Of a stretch of 16,071 nt of DNA, positions 6,008 to 16,071 are shown in pieces. How positions within the stretch are numbered: position 1 is the stretch's first letter; each line of letters starts with the position of its first letter. A program made the translations under genes and the position numbers. Source of the DNA: JANNOG01 sp050329415 (GTDB taxonomy: Bacteria > Actinomycetota > Actinomycetes > Actinomycetales > JBBAYJ01); assembly GCA_050329415.1 (NCBI GenBank), contig JBHJOS010000022.1, forward strand, positions 1-16,071, read 5' to 3'. Below the pieces are notes generated by a model, which did no database searches, was not told the DNA's origin, and worked only from the letters and a program-made list of their open reading frames with translations.

Positions 6008-7216
6008 TCACCGGAAGGCCGTGCGATGGTCGGAGACGGCCGGCTCCTCGCAGCTCTCCCCGACGACGACGGCGGTGACGACCGCAGGTCCGGCAGCCGC
6101 CCACACGGGCCAGTCCACCCCCTCGACCACACCGGGCGAGCGAACCGTGGTGAGAGCGAGCCGCCCCGGCGGGGCACCCGTGACCACGGCCGAGTCGTAG
6201 GCAGGACCCCAGGGGAACGCCTCGACAGCCTGCCCGCCGTCGTCCGTCTGGACGATCGAGTCCGGCAGGGCGGCGGTCACCTCCTCGATCGTGTCGCCGA
6301 CCGCCGGTCCCCCATCGACGGCCCGCGCCGACAGCCCGACCACCGTGCCCGCGCGGCTGTAGGCGACCGCCCCCGACGGCGCCAACCACGTCCGGCACGG
6401 CGCGTCGCCGAACGAGACGTCCTGCCACCCCAGGGCGGCGAGCCCGCCCGCCGCGTCACCGAGGGCGACGCCGTCGACGGCCCGGTCCCGGACCCGCGGC
6501 TCCCCTGGTCCGGGCGGCTGGACGTCCGGGACGGACGCGCCGGCCGCGCACGCCCGCCCGGCGTCGGTCGCCACCTCGGCGTAGTCGACCCCCGACTCCG
6601 TCAGCGCGGCCACGGTGACGGTGACACCGTCCACGAACCGGCGCACGGACGATCCAGGCGAGCCGTCCCCGGGCACGTCGTCGCCGAACTCCCCGAGCGG
6701 CGTCTCCTGAGGCGTCGTGGGCGATCCCACGACGCCGACCGCCTCGACCCGCCCGTCGCGAGCCCACACCCAGACGCTGACGCCGCCGGCCACCGGGCCC
6801 GGGCGCAGCCGCTGCACGCAGCCGGCCCGGGCGTCGACCGCGGCATCGACGAGTGGCTCGGGGCACCAGGACTCCCCGCAGCGGACGCGGGCGAGCGCGG
6901 CGTCCGGACCCCCGAGGCGGACCGAGCCCCAGCCGTCAAGGGTCAGCGGCGGCCCCGCGGGGGGCGGTCCGGTGCTCGCCCCTCGCGTCGGTGGCGGGCC
7001 CGCGGACGACGGGGGCGGTGACGCTGCGGCCGCTGGGTCCTGAGCCGAGCCGCGGACCGCCGCCACGGCTGCCACCAGACCGACGAGCACGAGCGCCGAC
7101 ACGACCCACAGCAGTCCGGGCGGGATGCTTCGTCCGGGGGGCCGATCGCCCTGGTGCGAGGCGTACTCGTCGGGGTCTTCCGACCACTCGTCGACGAGAC
7201 CGTCCATCCCGCTCAC
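6008..7216 (-). CDS. Single-pass membrane protein of unknown function
   Basis: I do not recognise this 402-residue protein. An acidic cytoplasmic N-terminus (residues 1-33) is followed by one membrane helix (about 34-54, PGLLWVVSALVLVGLVAAV), a proline/alanine/serine-rich linker (60-90) and a large part predicted outside the cell. That part seems to hold two similar units. One is near 93-220, opening with GWGSVRLGGPDAAL; the other is near 246-389, opening with VDGVALGDAAGGLAAL. Each opening glycine-rich strand is followed by cysteines (C113, C118, C133, C223; C274, C389) that could form disulfides. The start is either GTG at 7216 or ATG three codons inside (7207); neither has a strong ribosome binding site. 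It lies 63 bp downstream of the sigA stop and might be read through from it. A role in sensing or in the cell envelope is only a guess. Confidence 0.75.
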   Translation of the reverse strand: MSGMDGLVDEWSEDPDEYASHQGDRPPGRSIPPGLLWVVSALVLVGLVAAVAAVRGSAQDPAAAASPPPSSAGPPPTRGASTGPPPAGPPLTLDGWGSVRLGGPDAALARVRCGESWCPEPLVDAAVDARAGCVQRLRPGPVAGGVSVWVWARDGRVEAVGVVGSPTTPQETPLGEFGDDVPGDGSPGSSVRRFVDGVTVTVAALTESGVDYAEVATDAGRACAAGASVPDVQPPGPGEPRVRDRAVDGVALGDAAGGLAALGWQDVSFGDAPCRTWLAPSGAVAYSRAGTVVGLSARAVDGGPAVGDTIEEVTAALPDSIVQTDDGGQAVEAFPWGPAYDSAVVTGAPPGRLALTTVRSPGVVEGVDWPVWAAAGPAVVTAVVVGESCEEPAVSDHRTAFR

Positions 7217-7279
7217 GATACGGGCGGGTCGCCTGCTGGTTCCTCGCCCCTCTCGCCCACGGCGATCGCGGACCCGGCC

Positions 7280-8887
<1,608 letters not shown>

Positions 8888-8953
8888 GCACAGCCCTTCG
8901 TCAAAGTTCGGAGACGGTCAGGTCGCTACCGGAGGTCTGGACCGCGAACTCGT

Positions 8954-8959
8954 ATTCTA
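8954..8959 (-). promoter_or_regulatory. Candidate -10 element upstream of sigA
   Basis: TAGAAT on the minus strand, five of six matching TATAAT, lies about 66 bp before the sigA GTG in the only AT-richer patch of this spacer. No good -35 hexamer is found at 16-18 bp upstream, so this is a weak call. Confidence 0.35.
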
Positions 8960-8977
8960 CGGCGCGCCCGGGTGATC

Positions 8978-9008
8978 CGGGACACCCATGGAACGCCTGG
9001 GGTGCCCG
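8978..9008 (-). terminator. Possible hairpin terminator after the universal stress gene
   Basis: CGGG(A)CACCC and GGGTGCCCG form a nine-pair stem with one bulged base and a 12-base loop. It lies about 40 bp past the stop of the universal stress protein gene and before the sigA promoter region. No T-run follows on the minus strand, so a terminator role is uncertain. Confidence 0.35.
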
Positions 9009-9049
9009 ATGTAGTTCCGCGTCGGGGCGACGCCGCGCTCAGGCCCGGA

Positions 9050-9442
9050 TCACGACTCCTGTCCCTTGACCGCGAGCACGGGACACGAGGCGTCGAGCAG
9101 GATCCGTTGCGCGATCGACCCCAGCAGCAGCTTGCCGACCGGGGACCGCCGGCGCAGTCCGACCACGATCAGCTGAGCCTTCACCTCCTGCGCGAGCGCG
9201 AGGATGTCGTCGGCCGTGTCACCGCCGGGCGAGAGCTGCCGGGTCTCGTGGGCGAGGCCTGCCGCCGTCAGCACCGGCAGATGCTCGACGAGGTCGCGGG
9301 CGAGCGCTGCGTCGTCGTCGGGACGGTCCGGGCGACTGCTGACGACCACGAGCGGGACACGGCGCAGCACGGCTTCGCGCACGCCGTGGTCGAGCGCCGC
9401 ACGGCCCTCGCGGCTGGGGACGTAGCCCACGACGACGGTCAC
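9050..9442 (-). CDS. Universal stress protein, single UspA domain
   Basis: This 130-residue protein is one complete UspA fold. It opens with TVVVGYVPSREGRAAL, the usual first strand and loop, and closes with LIVVGLRRRSPVGKLLLGS and QRILLDASCPVLAVKG. The nucleotide-binding loop normally reads G-x2-G-x9-G-S/T; here the second glycine is arginine (GLRRRSPVGKLLLGS). This is a variant I associate with many actinobacterial members, so ATP binding may be altered. Such proteins bind ATP or other ligands in the cytoplasm and are induced under stress; the exact role is unknown. The GTG start at 9442 has GGGAGGTGG a few bases upstream. It lies between metX and sigA on the same strand, with 124 bp to metX and 162 bp to sigA, probably as its own unit. 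Confidence 0.88.
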   Translation of the reverse strand: MTVVVGYVPSREGRAALDHGVREAVLRRVPLVVVSSRPDRPDDDAALARDLVEHLPVLTAAGLAHETRQLSPGGDTADDILALAQEVKAQLIVVGLRRRSPVGKLLLGSIAQRILLDASCPVLAVKGQES

Positions 9443-9566
9443 CGACCACCTCCCGTCGGACAGGTGTCGCGAAACCTACCCCACCGCCCGGTGACCACGT
9501 CGACCGGCTGCGAGCAGGTGCCGCCTCCCGACCCGAGACCCCCTGAGCCGCCACGGCGGCGACTAC

Positions 9567-10690
9567 TCACGCCGCCCGGACGGCGGCGGCGGCGAGGCTC
9601 TCGGCGACGACCTCACCCACCGCGGAGGTCTCGACGAGGAAGCCGTCGTGACCGGCGGTCGAACGGACGACCAGCGGTCCGCGCGCCCCCGGGACGTGGC
9701 GAGCGATCTGTTCGGACTGCGAGACGGGGTACAGCCGATCGCTGTCGACGGCCACCACGGCGACATCGGCCCGCACCCGGCCGAGGGCCGCGGCGACCCC
9801 GCCGCGGCCCCGGCCGACGTCGTGAGAGTTCATGGCCTCGGTGAGGACGACGTAGGACCCTGCGTCGAAGCGGGCCGCCAGCTTGCCGGCCTGGTGATCG
9901 AGGTAGGACTCGACGGCGTACCGGCCGCCGTCGGCCGGGTCCTCGCCGGGCTGGGACGCCCGGCCGAATCGCTGCTCGAGCTCGACGGCACTGCGGTACG
10001 TGACATGTGCGATGCGACGAGCGACCCCGAGGCCGACGCTGGGGCGGCCGTTCGCGGGTCGGTCGTGGTAGTCGCCGCCGTTCCAGTGGGGATCGGACCG
10101 GATGGCCGCCAGCTGGGCCGAGCACCAGGCGATCTGGTCCGCACTCGCCGCCGGCGTCGTCGCGAGCGGGATGGCGCGCGTCACCCGGTCGGGATGCTCC
10201 ACGGCCCACTCCAGGACTCGCATGCCTCCCATGGAGCCGCCCAGCACGAGTGCCCACCGGTCGACACCCAGAGCGTCCGCGAGGGCGGCCTCGGCCCGCA
10301 CCTGGTCCCGCACCGTGACCCGGGGGAAGCGGCTGCCCCACGCCCGCCCGTCGGGCGCGGGCGACGAGGGCCCGGTCGTCCCCTGGCACCCGCCGAGGAC
10401 GTTGGGGCACACGACGAACCACCGGTCGGTGTCCAGGGCCGCCCCCGGACCCACGAGGCCGTCCCACCAGCCCGGCGTCGGGTGTGCCGGGCCGGCGGGG
10501 CCGGCGAGGTGGCTGTCACCGGTGAGGGCGTGGAGCACGAGCACCGCATTGTCCCGGGCCGGGGACAGGGCGCCGGCCGTCTCGTACGCCATCCGGACCG
10601 ACGGCAGCCGCCGGCCGCTGTCGAGTCGCAGGTCCCCGAGGTCGGCGAACCGCCGCCCGCCGACCGGGTCCCCCTCCGCCCACCAGGACA

Positions 10691-10691
<1 letters not shown>
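9567..10691 (-). CDS. metX: Homoserine O-acetyltransferase (MetX)
   Basis: This cytoplasmic enzyme transfers acetyl from acetyl-CoA to homoserine, the first committed step to methionine. The 374-residue protein is an alpha/beta hydrolase of normal length. The nucleophile is S153 in LVLGGSMGGMRVLEW; the triad is completed by D318 in DSDRLYP and H348 in TAGHDG. Other family signatures are ALTGDSH near 55-61 and NVLGGCQGTTGPSS near 97-110. Some family members use succinyl-CoA; I favour acetyl because the partner is an O-acetylhomoserine sulfhydrylase. The ATG at 10691 shares its A with the TGA of metY (TGATG), implying translational coupling, and AAGGG lies 6-10 bases upstream inside metY. It is controlled with metY by the upstream SAM riboswitch. 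Confidence 0.95.
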
Positions 10692-12007
<1,316 letters not shown>

Positions 12008-12132
12008 GAGTTCCTCTCAGAGGGGGGCCGGCGGTGGGCCGGCTGCGTCAGATGCGCCTCGGCGCGGGAGGGGGGCGCCCACGGCAGGGCGCTGACGATC
12101 AGTGCGAACGACTCACCGAGAGTGACAACACA

Positions 12133-12163
12133 TTCCGGGCCTCCCTTGGGACAGGACCCGGAA
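12133..12163 (-). terminator. Hairpin after the SAM-IV aptamer, candidate expression platform
   Basis: On the minus strand TTCCGGG (12163-12157) pairs perfectly with CCCGGAA (12139-12133), and CCT/AGG continues the stem inside after one bulged T, giving ten pairs. A short alternative hairpin CCCGG-TT-CCGGG at 12168-12157 would compete for the same bases, linking it to the 3' side of the aptamer. The following bases, TGTTGTCAC, are only mildly T-rich, so intrinsic termination is plausible but not certain; a role in hiding a downstream site is less likely because the metY ribosome binding site is over 100 nt away. Confidence 0.45.
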
Positions 12164-12280
12164 CCGGGCCGCGCTTGCCCATGCCTGGTGACATCGACCA
12201 GGTCCTCACCCGGGGCACCCCACCGCGGAGGAGGGTTGCCGGCCAGCGAGCCGGGGCTTGGCGCTGGCACTCATGACCTG
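12160..12280 (-). ncRNA. SAM-IV riboswitch upstream of metY
   Basis: The minus strand matches what I know of the actinobacterial SAM-IV aptamer. GGTCATGAGTGCCAGCG opens it, then AAGCCCCGGC, GCTGGCCGGCAACCCTCC and GCGGTGGGGTGCCCCGGGTGA, followed by GGACC. Pairings seen: P1 GGTC (12278-12275) with GACC; P2 CCAGCG with CGCTGG; a P3-type stem CCTCC/GGGG; and a later hairpin CCTGGT/ACCAGG. The final GGGCAAGCGCGG (12180-12169) is the conserved 3' segment that forms the pseudoknot. The riboswitch binds S-adenosylmethionine and typically represses methionine genes. Position about 150 nt upstream of the metY start fits. The exact ends are approximate. Confidence 0.92.
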
Positions 12281-12285
12281 CCAGG

Positions 12286-12315
12286 AGGATAGGGTCCGAG
12301 CGTCGGTCGTGTCAT
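12286..12315 (-). promoter_or_regulatory. Promoter of the metY-metX operon
   Basis: On the minus strand ATGACA (12315-12310; five of six of TTGACA) and TATCCT (12291-12286) are separated by 18 bp. Transcription would begin near 12279, exactly at the first bases of the SAM-IV aptamer. This coincidence strengthens both calls. The site lies in the 5' spacer of the divergent DNA ligase gene. Confidence 0.6.
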
Positions 12316-12353
12316 CCGTCCCGACCGGCAACGTCTCGGGATGTGGGAGCAGC

Positions 12354-13905
<1,552 letters not shown>

Positions 13906-13931
<26 letters not shown>

Positions 13932-15111
13932 CCGGGCCGGCCGGAGCCGCCCAGTCTGGCGCCACCGCGTGGTCCAGCGCCCGGAGCACGAGAGTCGCCA
14001 GTCGGTGGCCCGACCCGGCGGCGGACGCCCGGGACGCGAGGTCCCCGGCCGCTGCGCCCTGACCCGACACCCAGGCCAGCCAGGCGTGGACGGCGAGCAC
14101 CGCGGCCGCCGGCGGTCCGCTGAGGTGGGCCGCCATGTGACGCAGCACCGGTGCCGCCGCGCCCACCGCGCCCGCGCAGGAGCGATCGGCCAGGACCGAC
14201 GACAGGTCGATCCGGCTGCCAGCGACGATCGAGTCCGGCGCCGGGCCCGCCCCCGGCAGCACGGCCACCAGGCACGCGTCCCGGGTCCGCAGGTCCTGCG
14301 ACCACGCGGCCGCGAGCCGCCCCACCACGGCCGGGCTCGGCAGCTCCCCCGACGAGCCATGCCGGTCGAGGACCCCCAGCCACTCGTCGAGCAGGCGGAA
14401 GCGGTCGGACACGGGCAGTTCCGACGACCCTCCCGCCGCGACCCGGCGGCGCCAGCGGGCCGCGGCCTGGGCAGCGGCCCGGCGAGCCGCGACGGGGGCC
14501 GCAGCGGCCGGCGGCTCCACCGAGGACCGGTCCGGCGCCGGGCTGCGGCCGTCGAGCACGAACCGGGCCGCCACCGGGCGGTCCCGCGACTCGGCCACCG
14601 GGCGTCCCTCCGGAGGACAGCACCGACCGTCGTCGCACCACCGGGATCGCCACCGCTGCGGTCCGACGTGCAGCACGTCCGTCACGCCGACACCCCGCCC
14701 CCGGAGACCGTCGACCACGGCGTCCACCAGGTCACCGCCGTCCCCGTGGCCCCCGGCGCCCGGATCCTCGTCGTAGACGAGCACGAGGGCGCTGTCGGCC
14801 CCGTCCGCCACCGCTGCGCCGACCAGGCGTTCCACGACGTCTGCCGACGCGGCCTCGCCCCCGGCCGGATCGGGGAGGTCGATCCGGCAGACCACCCCGA
14901 GCGCCGCCCCGGGCCGGACCGAGAGGACCACCAGCGACTGCGACGGGTGGTGTCCGAGCAGGTAGGGCACCGCCGCCACGACATCGGCGGGACCGCGGAT
15001 GACGGGGCCCGGGTCCGCCGGGGCGGCGCTGGGCTCCCGGCCCGGACCGGCCGAACCGCCGGGACCGGAGGGGGACTCGGGAACCTGGGGGACGAACTGG
15101 GAGGCAGGCAT
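13906..15111 (-). CDS. DUF4192 family protein
   Basis: This 401-residue protein matches the actinobacterial DUF4192 family. After a variable proline/serine/glycine-rich start (1-35) comes the signature VIRGPADVVAAVPYLLGHHPSQSLVVLSV (about 37-65), then alternating strands and helices with YDEDPGA near 155 and LHVGPQRWRS near 190. The C-terminal part (about 310-395) is alanine-rich and helical. It has no signal peptide or membrane segment, so is probably cytoplasmic. No function is known. The ATG at 15111 follows a GAGGG/GGGG purine run. It lies 93 bp downstream of the PAC2 gene on the same strand and may be co-transcribed. Its last 26 bp overlap the end of the DNA ligase gene on the opposite strand. 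Confidence 0.85.
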
Positions 15112-15204
15112 GGCCCCGACCCTCGGGGGGTGGGCCAGGTCGGCGTTCCTGGCGCTCCGACGACCTGTGCACCGGCGGACAGCGGCTCGGCTGTGGACGA
15201 GCGG

Positions 15205-16071
15205 TCAGCCCCCGCCCGGCGTGTCCTGCTCGGCGAGGAACCGCTCCAGCTCGGCGCCCAGCTCGTCCGCCGTCGGCAGGTCGCCGAGGCGGCTCTCGGC
15301 CACTACGGCGTCGTACTGCCGCTCCAGCTGGGCGACCACGGCGGCCACCTCGTCCCGCTTGGCGACCTCCGCGTCGATCTCGGCCCGGGTGCCCACGGCG
15401 GCGGCCCGCAGGGCATCGGTGCCGAGCCGCAGCCCGGCCACGGCGGCCACGTTCTCGACGAGGACCGCCGCGGCCTCGGGGTAGTCCGTGGCGGCCACGT
15501 AGTGCGGGACGTTCACGGTGAAGGTGAGAGCGTCCAGCCCCGCCTGGCCCAGGCGGTACTCCAGCAGCGCCCCCGCGTGGCCCGGGACCTGGACCCGGCC
15601 CACCCAGGTCCGGGCGCCGCGCAGCAGCTCCTGGCGCGTGCCGTGGAGGATGACACCGGAGGGACGGGTGTGCGGGACCCCCATGGGGATGGCGTTCACG
15701 CCGACCACCAGGCGAACGCCCCACCGGGTCACGAGCTCGCGGACGGCCGCGACGAAGGCCTCCCAGCGGTAGTCCGGCTCCTGACCCGCGAGCACGAGGA
15801 ACGGGGTGCCGGCGGAGTCGCGCAGCGACCGGACGGTGAGCTCCGGTTGGTCGTAGGACTCCCAGTGGTCGACCTCGAACTGCATGGCGGGGCGCCGGCC
15901 GCGGTAGTCGAGGAGGGAGTCGACGTCGAACCTCGCCACCACCTCACCCGGCCCGGCCAGGTCGAGGACGTGGGCCGCCGCGAGCCCGGCGGCGTTCCCG
16001 GCATCGACGAAACCCACGAGGTGGTGGACGAGCACCAGGCCCTCGGGGACGGTGACGTCTTCCACGGTGTA
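15205..16071 (-). CDS. PAC2 family protein (proteasome assembly chaperone-like), 5' end off window
   Basis: The protein belongs to the PAC2 family, related to the archaeal and eukaryotic proteasome assembly chaperones; actinomycetes often carry a proteasome, though a direct role here is unproven. Seen are GLVLVHHLVGFVDAGNAAGLAAAHVL near the start, a central DYRGRRPAMQFEVDHWESYDQPEL, LVLAGQEPDYRWEAF, and VGVNAIPMGVPHTRP, all normal for the family. A charged helix near the end (about EIDAEVAKRDEVAAVVAQLERQYDAVV) may form a coiled coil. A GTG at 16063-16065 would give 286 residues, but the frame stays open to the window edge (Tyr-Thr precede it). Family members usually have a further dozen or so residues ending in LY just before this point, so the true start is likely outside. 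The downstream neighbour is the DUF4192 gene. Confidence 0.88.
   Translation of the reverse strand, partial: YTVEDVTVPEGLVLVHHLVGFVDAGNAAGLAAAHVLDLAGPGEVVARFDVDSLLDYRGRRPAMQFEVDHWESYDQPELTVRSLRDSAGTPFLVLAGQEPDYRWEAFVAAVRELVTRWGVRLVVGVNAIPMGVPHTRPSGVILHGTRQELLRGARTWVGRVQVPGHAGALLEYRLGQAGLDALTFTVNVPHYVAATDYPEAAAVLVENVAAVAGLRLGTDALRAAAVGTRAEIDAEVAKRDEVAAVVAQLERQYDAVVAESRLGDLPTADELGAELERFLAEQDTPGGG

Noticed and set aside
9545..9563. GCCGCC/GGCGGC inverted repeat just after metX as a terminator
   Set aside because: Six-pair stem with a two-base loop and no T-run; such GC repeats arise by chance here, so I did not list it.
12258..12353. Upstream in-frame ATG as the DNA ligase start
   Set aside because: It would add 32 residues unlike the family and overlap the metY promoter and riboswitch; ATG 12354 has a closer ribosome binding site and gives the usual N-terminus.

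Overview
The window comes from a very GC-rich actinomycete. The evidence is a HrdB/SigA-type sigma factor with an alanine/lysine-rich N-terminal extension, a ParE next to the sigA locus as in Streptomyces, GAF-ANTAR proteins, DUF4192 and PAC2 family genes, an actinobacterial ATP-dependent DNA ligase and a SAM-IV riboswitch. A member of the Geodermatophilaceae or a near relative is my guess from general feel only. Most of the window is conserved chromosomal backbone; only the first 2.4 kb looks accessory and decaying.

Left part (1-2.8 kb): a complete ISAs1-type insertion sequence (2-1280) with 17-bp imperfect terminal inverted repeats and an intact transposase. Its right end abuts the C-terminal part of a GAF-ANTAR regulator (1281-1593), so the element appears to have cut that gene in two, with the 5' part lying off the window to the left. 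Immediately downstream is a second GAF-ANTAR gene (1652-2374) whose frame is open throughout except for one in-frame TGA at 1955-1957, where a tryptophan is expected. Two adjacent ANTAR regulators are therefore broken by two different kinds of event. A small intact STAS-domain protein (anti-sigma factor antagonist type) with its own candidate promoter follows.

Middle (2.9-9.5 kb): parE (minus strand) is divergent from a small zinc-ribbon-like DUF7455 protein and a DUF456 membrane protein (plus strand). The divergent spacer of about 230 bp contains a near-perfect 26-bp palindrome and a second stem-loop. Then come, on the minus strand, an unrecognised single-pass membrane protein with a probable internal duplication, the primary sigma factor, and a single-domain universal stress protein.

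Right-centre (9.5-12.3 kb): a methionine operon on the minus strand, metY then metX, joined by a TGATG overlap. A 5' leader of about 270 nt carries a well-matched SAM-IV riboswitch, a promoter that would start transcription at the riboswitch's first bases, and a strong hairpin after the aptamer that may be the expression platform. Together MetX (homoserine to O-acetylhomoserine) and MetY (O-acetylhomoserine plus sulfide to homocysteine) perform direct sulfhydrylation, switched off when S-adenosylmethionine is abundant.

Right end (12.3-16.1 kb): an ATP-dependent DNA ligase (plus strand) whose 3' end overlaps by 26 bp the convergent DUF4192 gene, then a PAC2-family gene whose true start is probably just beyond the right edge. 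I saw no tRNA, rRNA, CRISPR array, prophage or toxin-antitoxin system. The most notable points are the double inactivation of neighbouring ANTAR regulators and the detailed architecture of the SAM-IV leader. I do not see a convincing wholly new system.
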